Numbered from the stretch's first letter, positions 42,934 through 51,123 are shown. The stretch is DNA of 64,000 bases from an uncultured Sterolibacteriaceae bacterium (GCA_937888595.1 CALARK010000012.1:124001-188000), one strand, 5' to 3'. Translations and numbers: made by a program. Notes: a model not told the origin generated them from the sequence alone.

Positions 42934-44037
42934 ATGGCTTTCAGCGCTGACGACCATCGCTTCATGGCCCGGGCGTTGCGGCTCGCCGAGCACGGACTGT
43001 TCACCACCTCGCCCAACCCGCGCGTCGGCTGTGTACTGGTCAAGCACAATGCGATCATCGGCGAGGGATGGCACGAGCGGGCCGGCGAGCCGCACGCCGA
43101 AATCGCCGCCCTGCGCGACGCCGCGACAAAAGTCGGCGCCGGCGGGACGGCGGACTGCACCGCCTACGTCACGCTCGAGCCCTGCTCGCACCACGGCCGC
43201 ACGCCGCCGTGCGCCGATGCACTGATCGCCGCCCGGGTCGGCCGCGTCGTCGCGGCGATGTCGGACCCCAATCCGCTCGTCGCCGGACAGGGGCTCGACA
43301 GACTGCGCAGCGCCGGGATTGAGGTCGACCACGGGCTGCTGGAAAACGCGGCCCGCGAACTCAACATCGGCTTCGTCTCGCGCATGACGCGCGGTCGGCC
43401 GTGGGTCAGGCTCAAGGTCGCAGCCAGCCTCGACGGCAAGACCGCGCTGGCCAACGGCCAGTCGCAATGGATCACCGGCCCGGACGCACGCCGCGACGGA
43501 CATGCTTGGCGGGCCCGCAGCTGCGCGATGCTCACCGGCATCGGCACCGTGCGCGACGACGATCCCCGCCTGACCGTGCGCGACGTTGCCACGACACGCC
43601 AACCGTTGCGCGTCGTCGTCGACAGCCGGCTGGAGATCTCGCCCGATGCGGCCATCCTCGAAGGCGGCCGCTGCCTGATCGCCTGCGCCCAGGAGCATCC
43701 CGACAAGGCGCAGGTCCTGAGCGCGCGCGGTGCCGAGATCATCGTCCTGCCGAATGCCGCTGGCAAAGTCGACCTGCCGGCGCTGTGCACCGAACTCGGC
43801 CGGCGCGGCATCAACGAAGTGATGGTCGAGGCCGGCCTGAAGCTGAATGGTTCCCTGCTCAGGGAAGGCTGCGTGGACGAACTGCTGATCTACCAGGCAC
43901 CGCTGCTGCTCGGCGACGCCGCGCGCGGCATGGCCGATTTCGGCGAATTGACGGCACTCGCCGGCGCGACGCGGCTGGATATCGTCGAGCGCCGTCCCGT
44001 CGGCGCCGACTTTTTCATCCGGGCACGACTCGGGTAG
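42934..44037 (+). CDS. ribD: Riboflavin biosynthesis deaminase/reductase RibD, with two R1 insertions
   Basis: A 367-residue bifunctional enzyme. The deaminase domain (1-145) has zinc ligands His54 in HAEIAALRD, and Cys84 and Cys93 in LEPCSHHGRTPPC. The reductase domain follows (RPWVRLKVAASLDGKTALANG). A perfect R1 copy (43129-43151) encodes KVGAGGTA at 66-73, between the catalytic His and the PC motif. Another (43991-44013) encodes RRPVGADF near the C-terminus, and a third occupies the bases just before the ATG, so no normal ribosome-binding site is present. A downstream ATG at 42964 is possible but would cut the fold. The gene converges on moeB with a 23-base overlap. Confidence 0.94.
   Translation: MAFSADDHRFMARALRLAEHGLFTTSPNPRVGCVLVKHNAIIGEGWHERAGEPHAEIAALRDAATKVGAGGTADCTAYVTLEPCSHHGRTPPCADALIAARVGRVVAAMSDPNPLVAGQGLDRLRSAGIEVDHGLLENAARELNIGFVSRMTRGRPWVRLKVAASLDGKTALANGQSQWITGPDARRDGHAWRARSCAMLTGIGTVRDDDPRLTVRDVATTRQPLRVVVDSRLEISPDAAILEGGRCLIACAQEHPDKAQVLSARGAEIIVLPNAAGKVDLPALCTELGRRGINEVMVEAGLKLNGSLLREGCVDELLIYQAPLLLGDAARGMADFGELTALAGATRLDIVERRPVGADFFIRARLG
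43129..43151 (+). repeat. R1 copy, perfect, inside ribD
   Basis: Read as KVGAGGTA, residues 66-73 of the deaminase domain. Confidence 0.95.
43991..44013 (-). repeat. R1 copy near the ribD 3' end
   Basis: One mismatch in 23, reverse form, read as RRPVGADF; ends one base before the end of convergent moeB at 44015. Confidence 0.88.
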
Positions 44038-44782
44038 CGCACACCGGGCAGTCCGGATCGCGCGGCACGGCGATGCTGCGCCAGTCCATCGCCAGTCCGT
44101 CGAGCAGGAGCAACCGACCGGCGAGCGGCTCGCCGCAGCCGATCACGAGCTTCAGCGCCTCGGCCGCCTGCGTGGCGCCAATGATGCCGACCAGCGGGGC
44201 GAAGACGCCCATGGTGGCGCAGCGCACCTCTTCGACATCCTCGGCTTCCGGAAACAGGCAGTGGTAGCAGGGCGCGTCCGCACGGCGCGTGTCGAAAACC
44301 GCCACCTGGCCGTCGAAGCGCACGGCGGCGCCCGACACCAGCGGCTTGCCGTGCCTGACGCAGGCGCGATTCACGGCGTGTCGCGTCGCGAAGTTGTCGG
44401 AGCAGTCGAGCACAACGTCGGCCCGCGCCACCTCCGCTTCGAGGCGCTCCCCTGCGAGCCGCTCGGCCAGCGGCAGCACGCGACAGTCCGGGTTGATTTC
44501 AGCCAGCGTGGCAACGCCGGATTCGACCTTCGGGCGGCCGATCGCCGCAGTCCGGTGCAGGATCTGGCGCTGCAGGTTGGTCAGGTCGACGCTATCGCCA
44601 TCGGCCAGCGCCAGCGTGCCGACGCCCGCCGAAGCGAGATAAAGGGCGGCCGGAGATCCGAGCCCGCCGGCGCCGAGCACCAGCATGCGGCTGGCGACCA
44701 GCCGCGCCTGCCCCTCGATACCCACTTGCGGCAGCAGAATGTGACGCGAGTAGCGCAGCAGCTGCTCGTCCGTCACGCACAC
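44015..44782 (-). CDS. moeB: MoeB/ThiF-family adenylyltransferase
   Basis: A 255-residue E1-like enzyme that adenylylates the C-terminal Gly of a sulfur-carrier protein (MoaD or ThiS). Nucleotide loop: MLVLGAGGLGSPAALYLASAG. Also present are DSVDLTNLQRQILH, DCSDNFATRHAVN, a first zinc site CYHCLF and a second CPVCA at the C-terminus. The rhodanese domain of longer forms is absent. mog at 33 kb serves the same cofactor. Its 3' end overlaps ribD by 23 bases. Confidence 0.92.
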   Translation of the reverse strand: MCVTDEQLLRYSRHILLPQVGIEGQARLVASRMLVLGAGGLGSPAALYLASAGVGTLALADGDSVDLTNLQRQILHRTAAIGRPKVESGVATLAEINPDCRVLPLAERLAGERLEAEVARADVVLDCSDNFATRHAVNRACVRHGKPLVSGAAVRFDGQVAVFDTRRADAPCYHCLFPEAEDVEEVRCATMGVFAPLVGIIGATQAAEALKLVIGCGEPLAGRLLLLDGLAMDWRSIAVPRDPDCPVCATRVVPG

Positions 44783-44785
44783 ACC

Positions 44786-45256
44786 TTATTTGTACTCGCG
44801 CAGTTCGGGCGGCGTCTCGTCGTGGTCGCCGTGCGGGTGGTGTTCCCACGCCTTCGAATAGACGTCGTGCGATTTCTTGATCAGGCGCTCCGGCTGTCCG
44901 AGGTTGCGGCGCTGCGTCTCTTCGGTGAAATAGACGAGCGCCCGTACCAGTTTGCAGTAAAGCGTGTTTTCGAGATGGAAACCCTTGTCGACGAGCAGCG
45001 TTTCGAGGGCCTCCATGGAATGGTCGGAAATGTCGTACCAGACCGAAACGCCGTTGGGCAGGGTGCCGGGCGCGACTTCGAGTCCCGGCAGGGACGCCAG
45101 CAGCACCCGGGCTTCCTCCACCTGCCAGTGCTTGAGCTTGCAGAGGCGGATCTCGCGGTGCTTGCGCGTGCCGGCCTGCGGCGCCAGCGTGTGCGGCCGG
45201 TGGAGGCCTCGCTCCTGGTCGCGCAGCAGGCGGGCACGCTCCGGCGTCATGTTCAT
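44786..45256 (-). CDS. Protein of unknown function
   Basis: A 156-residue soluble protein that I cannot assign to a named family. It begins MNMTPERARLLRDQERGLHR, then has a basic stretch (TRKHREIRLCKLKHWQ), a mixed alpha/beta core (PNGVSVWYDISDHSMEALETLLVDKGFHLE) and an acidic, His-containing tail (EHHPHGDHDETPPELREY). The core looks like a ferredoxin-like beta-alpha-beta module of the heavy-metal-associated kind, but without a CxxC. It overlaps ctpA by 4 bases and lies 3 bases before moeB, so it is translated with both. Confidence 0.8.
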   Translation of the reverse strand: MNMTPERARLLRDQERGLHRPHTLAPQAGTRKHREIRLCKLKHWQVEEARVLLASLPGLEVAPGTLPNGVSVWYDISDHSMEALETLLVDKGFHLENTLYCKLVRALVYFTEETQRRNLGQPERLIKKSHDVYSKAWEHHPHGDHDETPPELREYK

Positions 45257-46659
45257 TTTTTCACGACATTCAGCGCCTTCAGCAGGTTCATCGCCTGCAT
45301 CAGCTGGTAATCGTCCTTGGTCGCCGGTTCGAAGGGCTTGGCATGCTCATCGCCCTTCTCGCCTTCCTTGCCGTTGCCGTTGCCGTTCTTTTCCTTCTTC
45401 TGGACAACCGGCTTGCCGGCATCCTTGCCTTCCTTGTCGTTGCTCAGGTGGCGCTCGAGATCGGCCTCGCGCAGGCGCTCACGCGAACCGCCGTTCACCG
45501 ACTCCTCGACAGCAATGTCAGGCTCGATGCCCTTGGCCTGGATCGCACGGCCGCTCGGGGTGTAGTAGCGCGCCGTGGTCAACTTGATGGCCGTCTTGGC
45601 CGACAGCGGCAACACCGACTGTACCGAGCCCTTGCCGAAGGTCGGCGTCCCCATCACGACGGCGCGCTTGTGATCCTGCAGCGCACCGGCGACGATCTCC
45701 GACGCCGAGGCCGAGCCGCCATTCACCAGTACGATCATCGGCACCGTCCGTGCGCCCTCCGGCAGATTGCGGATGAAGTCTTCGCGGCGGCCGCGCAGAT
45801 AGTCCTCGCTGGAGGCGACATACTTGCGCTTCGCATCCTCGACGCGGCCGTCCGTGGTCACCACCGTGACGCCCTGCGGCAGGAAGGCGGCCGACACGCC
45901 GACCGCGGCATGCAGCAGGCCGCCGGGGTCGTTGCGCAGGTCGAGCACGAGGCCCTTGAGCGGGGCGCCCTTGTTCTCCTTGTCCTGGTAGAGCCGCTCG
46001 AGATGCCTGACGACATCCGGTGCCGTCTCTTCCTGGAACTGGGTCACACGCAGGTAGCCATAGCCGGGCTCGATCAGCTTGGACTTCACGCTCTGCACCT
46101 TGATGACGTCGCGCACGATGGTGATTTCCAGCGGCTTCGTCTCGCTCTTGCGCAGGACGGTCAGGCGAATCGAGGTCTTCGGCTTGCCGCGCATCTTCTT
46201 GACCGCATCGTTCAGGGTCATGCCCTTCACCGGCGTGTCGTCGAGCTTGAAGATCAGGTCGCCGGACTTGATGCCGGCACGCCAGGCCGGCGTGTCCTCG
46301 ATCGGCGCGACGACCTTGACGAGGCCATCCTCCATGCCGACCTCGATGCCGAGGCCGCCGAACTCGCCCTGCGTGGAAACCTGCAGGTCCTTGAACGCAT
46401 CGGCGTCGAGGTAGGCGGAGTGCGGGTCGAGGTTCGCCAACATGCCGCTGATGGCGTGGGTGATGAGCTGCTTGTCCTCGACCGGTTCCACATAACCCTG
46501 CTTGATGGCATTGAAGACGTCGGCGAAGTTGCGCAACTCCTCGACCGGCAGTGGCGAGCCGCTGTCCTTCTGGGCGATGGCGGAAAAATTGACGCTCAAC
46601 ATCACGCCGGCGACGAGGCCGACGAAGACGAGACCGATCTGCTGCAGCTTGCTACGCAT
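45253..46659 (-). CDS. ctpA: C-terminal processing protease CtpA (S41)
   Basis: A 468-residue periplasmic protease. An N-terminal signal or anchor (about 8-28) is followed by the S41 N-terminal helix bundle, a PDZ domain (about 100-185: GGLGIEVGMEDGLVKVVAPIE) and the catalytic domain, in which the Ser lies in VNGGSASASEIVAG (312-325) and the Lys in TFGKGSVQSV (343). After residue 400 comes a low-complexity, highly charged linker (EKNGNGNGKEGEKGDEHA) and a terminal helix. It trims the tails of envelope proteins. It follows the EnvC-like gene, a common pairing. Confidence 0.95.
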   Translation of the reverse strand: MRSKLQQIGLVFVGLVAGVMLSVNFSAIAQKDSGSPLPVEELRNFADVFNAIKQGYVEPVEDKQLITHAISGMLANLDPHSAYLDADAFKDLQVSTQGEFGGLGIEVGMEDGLVKVVAPIEDTPAWRAGIKSGDLIFKLDDTPVKGMTLNDAVKKMRGKPKTSIRLTVLRKSETKPLEITIVRDVIKVQSVKSKLIEPGYGYLRVTQFQEETAPDVVRHLERLYQDKENKGAPLKGLVLDLRNDPGGLLHAAVGVSAAFLPQGVTVVTTDGRVEDAKRKYVASSEDYLRGRREDFIRNLPEGARTVPMIVLVNGGSASASEIVAGALQDHKRAVVMGTPTFGKGSVQSVLPLSAKTAIKLTTARYYTPSGRAIQAKGIEPDIAVEESVNGGSRERLREADLERHLSNDKEGKDAGKPVVQKKEKNGNGNGKEGEKGDEHAKPFEPATKDDYQLMQAMNLLKALNVVKK

Positions 46660-46710
46660 GAATGAACCTCGAAGAGAAAATGTCGCCGGAGCGCGGGCCC
46701 GTCCGCGCGA

Positions 46711-47928
46711 TCATCGCGTCATGAGCCATTTGCCGGGATCGAACGTCCGCCCCTGATACCTGAGTTCAAAGTATAAACCCGATTCCGGCTGCCCCCCTCC
46801 GCCGCCCGCGCCGGTACCGACCGTCGCCACCGTCGCGCCCGCGCCGACTTTCTGGCCGACGTCCATGAGCAGGCTCTGGTTGTTGCCGTAGACCGACAGG
46901 AAGTCATCGTCGTGGTCGATGATCAGCAGGTTGCCGTAGCCGCGCAGCCAGTCGGCGAACACGATCTTGCCGGGCGCCACGGCACGCACCTCGGTCCCTT
47001 CGTCGGCCCGGATGAACAGGCCCCTCCAGACCGACTCGCCATCGTCGCGGCGGGCGCCATAGCGGCCGGTGATGGTGCCCGGCACGGGCCGGGGCAGCCG
47101 CCCGCGCAGTCCGGCGAAAGCCCCCGTCGCCTTGTCGAGGCTTTCAGGCTCGGGGACGGCGGACGGCTTGCCGCGGGCGGGGCGCACCGGCGCCTTCGGC
47201 TTGGCGACACGCTTGGCGAGCGAGGCGACGAGGTTCGCCAGCCGCTGTTCGTTCTTCTTGAGCGAATCGATTTCCCGCCGCTGCTGCTTGATCTGGCGCG
47301 ACACCTTGGCGAGCGTCGCCTGGCGCTCCTGTTGTCGCTGCCGCAGGGTGGCCCGTTCCTGCTCCTCGCGACGCGCCAGTTCCGCGAGTTTTTCTTCCTG
47401 GCGCTGCACGGCCGCGGCCAGGCGGCGGGTTTCGGCCGCATCGCGGCGCAGGTCGGCGATCAGCTCGGCCTTCGCGCGCGACAGCAGGGCGAGGAAGTAG
47501 CGATCCCGCGCACTGGCGTTCGGGTCGCCACCGGAGAGGAGGATCGACAAGGCATCCGCTTCGCGCGGGTGAAACTGGTGGCGCAGCAGGCGTGCCAGCT
47601 GTGCCTGGCGAGCCACGGTCTGGCCGTCCAGGCGGCGGTACTCGCTTTCCCGGGCCGCCAGTTCCTGCCGGACGCCCTCGCGCTCGGTTTTCAGCGCATG
47701 CAGCTTGCGTCCCACCGCGGAAATGGCCTTCTCGGTATCGCGCAACTGGTCGGCCGTCGCCGCCCGGGCGCTTTCGCTTTCCTTGAGCTGCCGCTCCGCA
47801 GTGGCCCGCTGCTCGCGGATCGATTCGAGCCGCGCCTTCTCGCGCTCGCCCGCTGCCAGTGCGGAAACCGGCAGGCAAAGCGCCATGAGGACAAGCCGGC
47901 AGGCCAGCCGGTGAAAAAGTAAATTCAT
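46711..47928 (-). CDS. envC: EnvC-like murein hydrolase activator with degenerate LytM domain
   Basis: A 405-residue periplasmic protein with signal peptide (1-26), a long coiled coil (about 27-250, many KLAELARREEQERA-type repeats) and a C-terminal LytM/M23 domain. The zinc histidines of active M23 enzymes are replaced: WRGLFIRADEG stands for HxGxD, DDFLSVYGNN for the LYAH block and LYFELRY for HFE. It should therefore activate a cell-wall amidase rather than cut murein, as EnvC does. The long open frame upstream to 48222 is ignored because the signal peptide starts at 47928. An R1-like stretch (46829-46851) encodes QKVGAGAT, close to the normal family sequence. Confidence 0.9.
   Translation of the reverse strand: MNLLFHRLACRLVLMALCLPVSALAAGEREKARLESIREQRATAERQLKESESARAATADQLRDTEKAISAVGRKLHALKTEREGVRQELAARESEYRRLDGQTVARQAQLARLLRHQFHPREADALSILLSGGDPNASARDRYFLALLSRAKAELIADLRRDAAETRRLAAAVQRQEEKLAELARREEQERATLRQRQQERQATLAKVSRQIKQQRREIDSLKKNEQRLANLVASLAKRVAKPKAPVRPARGKPSAVPEPESLDKATGAFAGLRGRLPRPVPGTITGRYGARRDDGESVWRGLFIRADEGTEVRAVAPGKIVFADWLRGYGNLLIIDHDDDFLSVYGNNQSLLMDVGQKVGAGATVATVGTGAGGGGGQPESGLYFELRYQGRTFDPGKWLMTR
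46829..46851 (-). repeat. R1-like stretch inside envC
   Basis: Three mismatches in 23. It encodes QKVGAGAT, close to the usual GQxVxAGxxIA motif of LytM domains, so it may be a chance likeness. Confidence 0.35.
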
Positions 47929-47930
47929 GA

Positions 47931-47960
47931 TTGAAGGCGGGAATAGCAGAATCTTATAAT
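47931..47960 (+). promoter_or_regulatory. Promoter of the ArsR-rhodanese genes
   Basis: TTGAAG (47931-47936), an 18-base spacer and a perfect TATAAT (47955-47960). The start codon of the regulator is 38 bases downstream. The best promoter in the window by eye. Confidence 0.65.
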
Positions 47961-47965
47961 ATTCT
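47948..47965. promoter_or_regulatory. Palindromic operator overlapping the -10 box
   Basis: An 18-bp inverted repeat, AGAATCTTATAATATTCT, with 8 of 9 base pairs symmetric and TTATAA at its centre. It covers the TATAAT box of the regulator's own promoter and lies 20 bases from the envC start, so the downstream ArsR-family protein probably binds here and blocks transcription. Confidence 0.6.
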
Positions 47966-47998
47966 TCTTCGATCACACGACCGCCGGCAGGCCACGCC

Positions 47999-48322
47999 AT
48001 GAACAGTCCGATCACCGACATGATGGAGCACGAGGAGCACGTCGAAATCGCCGCCCGGGCACTGAAGGCGATTTCGCACCCGCTGCGTTTGAAGATCCTC
48101 TGCGTCGTGGGCGACCAGGAAGTCTGCGTGCAGGACATCGTGGATGCCGTCGGCACCTCGCAGAGCAACATCTCGCAGCACCTGGCCATCCTGCGCGACA
48201 AGGGCGTGCTCACCACCCGCAAGGATGCGAACCGCGTCTACTACCGGGTCGCCGACCAGCGCACCCTGCAGCTGATCGTGATGATGCGCGAGGTATTCTG
48301 CAGCGTGCCGGGGCCGGCCTAG
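47999..48322 (+). CDS. ArsR-family repressor, probable persulfide sensor (BigR/SqrR type)
   Basis: A 107-residue winged-helix repressor (HPLRLKILCVVGDQEVCVQDIV, then SQSNISQHLAILRDKGVL as recognition helix and RVYYRVAD as wing). It lacks the metal-binding CxC of ArsR proper. Cys35 in KILC and Cys101 in REVFC are 66 residues apart, the same spacing as the persulfide-sensing pair of SqrR and BigR as I recall it (41/107 and 42/108). An extra Cys43 is present. The next gene is a rhodanese. I infer that persulfide opens the dithiol switch and relieves repression of this operon. Confidence 0.75.
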   Translation: MNSPITDMMEHEEHVEIAARALKAISHPLRLKILCVVGDQEVCVQDIVDAVGTSQSNISQHLAILRDKGVLTTRKDANRVYYRVADQRTLQLIVMMREVFCSVPGPA

Positions 48323-48379
48323 CAAAGCGGTCGCCAGCCGCTAAACTGGCGGCTTCGCAACGAAACGACAGGACAGGGA

Positions 48380-48787
48380 ATGGAATTCATCCAGCAGAAC
48401 TTGATGTGGGTCGGCCTCGCCGCCGTCAGCGGCGGCATGCTGCTGTGGCAGATGGTCAATGGCACCGGACGCAACAACATTTCGGTCAACGAGGCGACGC
48501 TGCTCATCAACCGCCAGGACGCGCTCGTCGTCGACGTGCGCGAAACCGCCGAGTGGTCGGGCGGGCATATCCCCAATGCGCGCCACATTGCGCTGGGCCA
48601 TCTCTCCAGCCACCTGTCGGAGATCGAGAAGTTCAAGGACAAGCCGGTGATCCTGGTCTGTGCCAGCGGCAACCGCTCCGGCAGCGCCTGCGGCGTGCTG
48701 AAGAAGGCCGGCTTCCAGAACGTGCATAACCTGGCCGGCGGCATCCATGCCTGGAAGGATGCCGGCCTGCCGATGACGAAGAAATAA
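48380..48787 (+). CDS. Membrane-anchored rhodanese sulfurtransferase
   Basis: A 135-residue protein with one N-terminal transmembrane segment (about 8-27: NLMWVGLAAVSGGMLLWQMV) and a single rhodanese domain. The active-site loop is CASGNRS, whose cysteine takes up the sulfane sulfur as a persulfide; VVDVRETAEWSGGHIPNA and LAGGIHAWKDAGLP are further signatures. It is preceded by an ArsR-type repressor and followed 10 bases later by a glutaredoxin, so sulfur transfer and thiol reduction are encoded together. Confidence 0.92.
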   Translation: MEFIQQNLMWVGLAAVSGGMLLWQMVNGTGRNNISVNEATLLINRQDALVVDVRETAEWSGGHIPNARHIALGHLSSHLSEIEKFKDKPVILVCASGNRSGSACGVLKKAGFQNVHNLAGGIHAWKDAGLPMTKK

Positions 48788-48797
48788 GGAGTCCCCC

Positions 48798-49058
48798 ATG
48801 GTCAAGGTCCAGATGTACGCCACCGCCGTCTGCCCCTACTGCATCCGTGCCGAACAGCTGCTGCAGCGCAAGGGCGTCACCGACATCGAGAAGATCCGCG
48901 TCGATCTCGACCCGGCCAAGCGGCAGGAGATGGAAACGCGCGTGCCCGGCGCCCGCACCGTGCCGCAGATCTTCCTCGGCGACGTCCATGTCGGCGGCTG
49001 CGACGACCTGCACGAACTGGAGCGCCAGGGCAAGCTCGACGCCCTGCTGGCGGGCTGA
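48798..49058 (+). CDS. grxC: Glutaredoxin 3
   Basis: An 86-residue dithiol glutaredoxin with active site CPYC (about 12-15) after VQMYATAV, the cis-proline motif RTVPQIF and the GGCDDLHEL glutathione-binding end. It reduces disulfides and glutathionylated proteins. It starts 10 bases after the rhodanese gene with a GGAG site. Confidence 0.96.
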   Translation: MVKVQMYATAVCPYCIRAEQLLQRKGVTDIEKIRVDLDPAKRQEMETRVPGARTVPQIFLGDVHVGGCDDLHELERQGKLDALLAG

Positions 49059-49115
49059 CCGCCCCGTCGGCGCGCTAGAATCGCGCCTCTTTTCAATGCC
49101 ACCGTCAGGATCATC

Positions 49116-49580
49116 ATGAGCGAACAACAGGACAACACGCCCGTCTTCACCATCGAGAAAATCTACGTCAAGGACCTGTCGCTCGAAGTCCCGAACGCCC
49201 CGCAGTGCTACCTGGAGCGCGATTCGGCCGAGATCAGCCTGCAGATGCAGACCGGCGCCGAAGCGGTCGGCGAAGGCATCTTCAACGTCGTGCTGACCCT
49301 GACGGTCACCGCCAAGATCGGCGACAAGACGCAGTTTCTCGTCGAAGCCGCCCAGGCCGGCATCTTCCAGATCCGCAACGTGCCGAACGAGGAGCTCGAG
49401 CCGATCGTCGCCGTCGCCTGCCCGAACATCCTCTTCCCCTACGCGCGCGAAACCGTGTCCGACGCCGTCACGCGCGCCGGCTTCCCGCCCGTGCTGCTCG
49501 CTCCGGTGAATTTCGAGTCGATCTACCGCGAGCGCCTCGCCCAGCAACAGGCCGCTCCGCACGAAGTCCCGATCCAGTAA
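49116..49580 (+). CDS. secB: Protein-export chaperone SecB
   Basis: A 154-residue tetrameric chaperone that holds precursor proteins unfolded for SecA. Signatures: FTIEKIYVKDLSLEVPNAP, EGIFNVVLTLTVTA, VEAAQAGIFQI and CPNILFPYARETVSD. A TAGAAT box lies 35 bases upstream of the ATG. The stop overlaps the start of the next gene (TAATG), and gpsA follows, as in other proteobacteria. Confidence 0.97.
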   Translation: MSEQQDNTPVFTIEKIYVKDLSLEVPNAPQCYLERDSAEISLQMQTGAEAVGEGIFNVVLTLTVTAKIGDKTQFLVEAAQAGIFQIRNVPNEELEPIVAVACPNILFPYARETVSDAVTRAGFPPVLLAPVNFESIYRERLAQQQAAPHEVPIQ

Positions 49581-50032
49581 TGCAGCGGATGCGCGCAGCG
49601 CTCGTTTCGTTCGCCGCGCTACTCTTCGCCGGTAGCGCTGCCGCGCTCGACTATCGCTCGATCGCGGAAACGACGGCGCTCTACGATGCGCCGTCGCAGA
49701 AGGCGAAACCCGTATTCGTGATCGCCGCCGGCACGCCGGTCGAGGCGATCGTAACGCTCGATACCTGGGTCAAGATACGCGACCGGCAGGGCGACCTCGC
49801 CTGGGTCGAACGGCGCCTGCTCGCCGACAAGCGCATGTTGCAGGTACGGGCCGAAGGGGCGCAGATCCGGGTTCAGGCGAACGATACGGCCGAAATCGCC
49901 TTCGAAGCCGCACCCGACGTCCTGCTCGAACTGCTCGGCCCGGACGCCGATACGCCGGTCGGCTGGCTGAAGGTGCGCCACCGCGACGGCCAGCAGGGCT
50001 TCGTCAAGGTCGGCCAGGTCTGGGGTTTCTGA
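49580..50032 (+). CDS. Exported SH3-domain protein
   Basis: A 150-residue protein with a signal peptide (about 1-22: ALVSFAALLFAGSAAA) and two bacterial SH3-like repeats (about 24-80, ETTALYDAPSQKAKPVFVIAAG then WVKIRDRQGDLAWVERRLL; and about 85-150, ending GWLKVRHRDGQQGFVKVGQVWGF). SH3b domains often bind peptidoglycan or peptides, and the protein is probably periplasmic. The start overlaps secB by one base and gpsA begins 2 bases after the stop. The specific role is unknown. Confidence 0.82.
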   Translation: MQRMRAALVSFAALLFAGSAAALDYRSIAETTALYDAPSQKAKPVFVIAAGTPVEAIVTLDTWVKIRDRQGDLAWVERRLLADKRMLQVRAEGAQIRVQANDTAEIAFEAAPDVLLELLGPDADTPVGWLKVRHRDGQQGFVKVGQVWGF

Positions 50033-50034
50033 AC

Positions 50035-51015
50035 ATGCGGATCGCGGTGCTCGGCGCCGGCGCGTGGGGAACCGCGCTGGCGCTCGGCTTTGCAGGACGG
50101 CATGGCGTCACGCTGTGGACCTGGCAGTCCGAGCACGCCGAGGCGATGCTGGCCGCCCGGGAAAACGCGCAATTCCTGCCCGGTCATCCATTTCCCGCCG
50201 CTCTGGGGGTGAGTGCCGACCTCGATGCCTCGATCGCCGCCGCCGATCTCGCCCTGATCGCCACGCCGATGGCCGGTCTGCGCACGACGGCCGCCGGGCT
50301 GGCGGAGGCGCGCCCCGACCTTCCCTTTCTCTGGGTCTGCAAGGGCCTGGAAGCCGGTACCGGCCTGCTGCCGCACCAGGCGGTCGCGCAGGTACACCCC
50401 GCGGCGACTTGCGGCGCCCTCACCGGTCCGAGCTTCGCCGACGAAGTGGCGCGCGGCCTGCCCGCCGCCATCACCATCGCCTCGGCCGACGACACTTTCG
50501 CCGAACGCATGGCGCATGAACTGCACGGCCCGCGCCTGCGCCTCTATGCCAACGACGACATCGTCGGGGCCGAGGTCGGCGGTGCGGTGAAGAACGTCAT
50601 GGCCATCGCCACCGGCATTTGCGACGGCCTCGGCCTCGGCCTCAACGCCCGCGCGGCGCTGATGACGCGCGGCCTCGCCGAAATCACCCGCTTCGGCGTC
50701 GCGCTCGGCGCGCGTCCGGAAACCTTCATGGGGCTCGCCGGCATGGGCGACCTGATCCTGACCTGCACCGGCGACCTGTCGCGCAACCGCCGCGTCGGCC
50801 TCGCGCTCGCCGCCGGCCGGCGGCTCGACGACATCCAGCGCGACCTCGGCCATGTCGCCGAAGGCGTGATGACGGCGCGCGAAGTCGCCGGCCGTGCGCG
50901 CGCACTCGGCATCGAGATGCCGATCACGGCAACGGTGTGCGATGTGCTCGACGACAGGATTTCGGCACCGGCAGCGGTCGAGCGGTTGATGAACCGCGAC
51001 CCGAAGCACGAATAA
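50035..51015 (+). CDS. gpsA: Glycerol-3-phosphate dehydrogenase [NAD(P)+]
   Basis: A 326-residue enzyme making sn-glycerol 3-phosphate for phospholipid synthesis. The Rossmann motif is AVLGAGAWGTALAL, then LWVCKGLEAGTG, GPSFADEVARGLPAA, the catalytic Lys in EVGGAVKNVMAIATGICDGL and GDLILTCTGDLSRNRRVG. It is encoded directly behind the SH3 gene and secB; no terminator stem is seen in the repeat-rich gap that follows. Confidence 0.97.
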   Translation: MRIAVLGAGAWGTALALGFAGRHGVTLWTWQSEHAEAMLAARENAQFLPGHPFPAALGVSADLDASIAAADLALIATPMAGLRTTAAGLAEARPDLPFLWVCKGLEAGTGLLPHQAVAQVHPAATCGALTGPSFADEVARGLPAAITIASADDTFAERMAHELHGPRLRLYANDDIVGAEVGGAVKNVMAIATGICDGLGLGLNARAALMTRGLAEITRFGVALGARPETFMGLAGMGDLILTCTGDLSRNRRVGLALAAGRRLDDIQRDLGHVAEGVMTAREVAGRARALGIEMPITATVCDVLDDRISAPAAVERLMNRDPKHE

Positions 51016-51038
51016 GCCAGCCCTCCGTAAGCCCACCA

Positions 51039-51070
51039 TCCCCCAGCCCCTTCCTCGCAGACGGGGAGAC
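51039..51070. repeat. R3 repeat, copy b
   Basis: Starts TCCCCCAGCCCCTTCCT and ends CGGGGAGAC; related to 2223-2257. An R1 copy follows 30 bases later, after a GCCGCGCTTCGCGCGGAGC stretch that can fold. Confidence 0.45.
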
Positions 51071-51100
51071 TTGTTGCCGCGCTTCGCGCGGAGCGGCGAA

Positions 51101-51123
51101 AAAGTCGGCGTCGCCGGGACGGC
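51101..51123 (+). repeat. R1 copy between gpsA and trmL
   Basis: Two mismatches in 23, direct form, 4 bases from the trmL stop codon. Confidence 0.8.

Noticed and set aside
46829..46851. R1 origin for the QKVGAGAT segment of EnvC
   Set aside because: LytM domains normally have a similar GQxVxAG segment here, so native origin is as likely; kept only as a low-confidence repeat.
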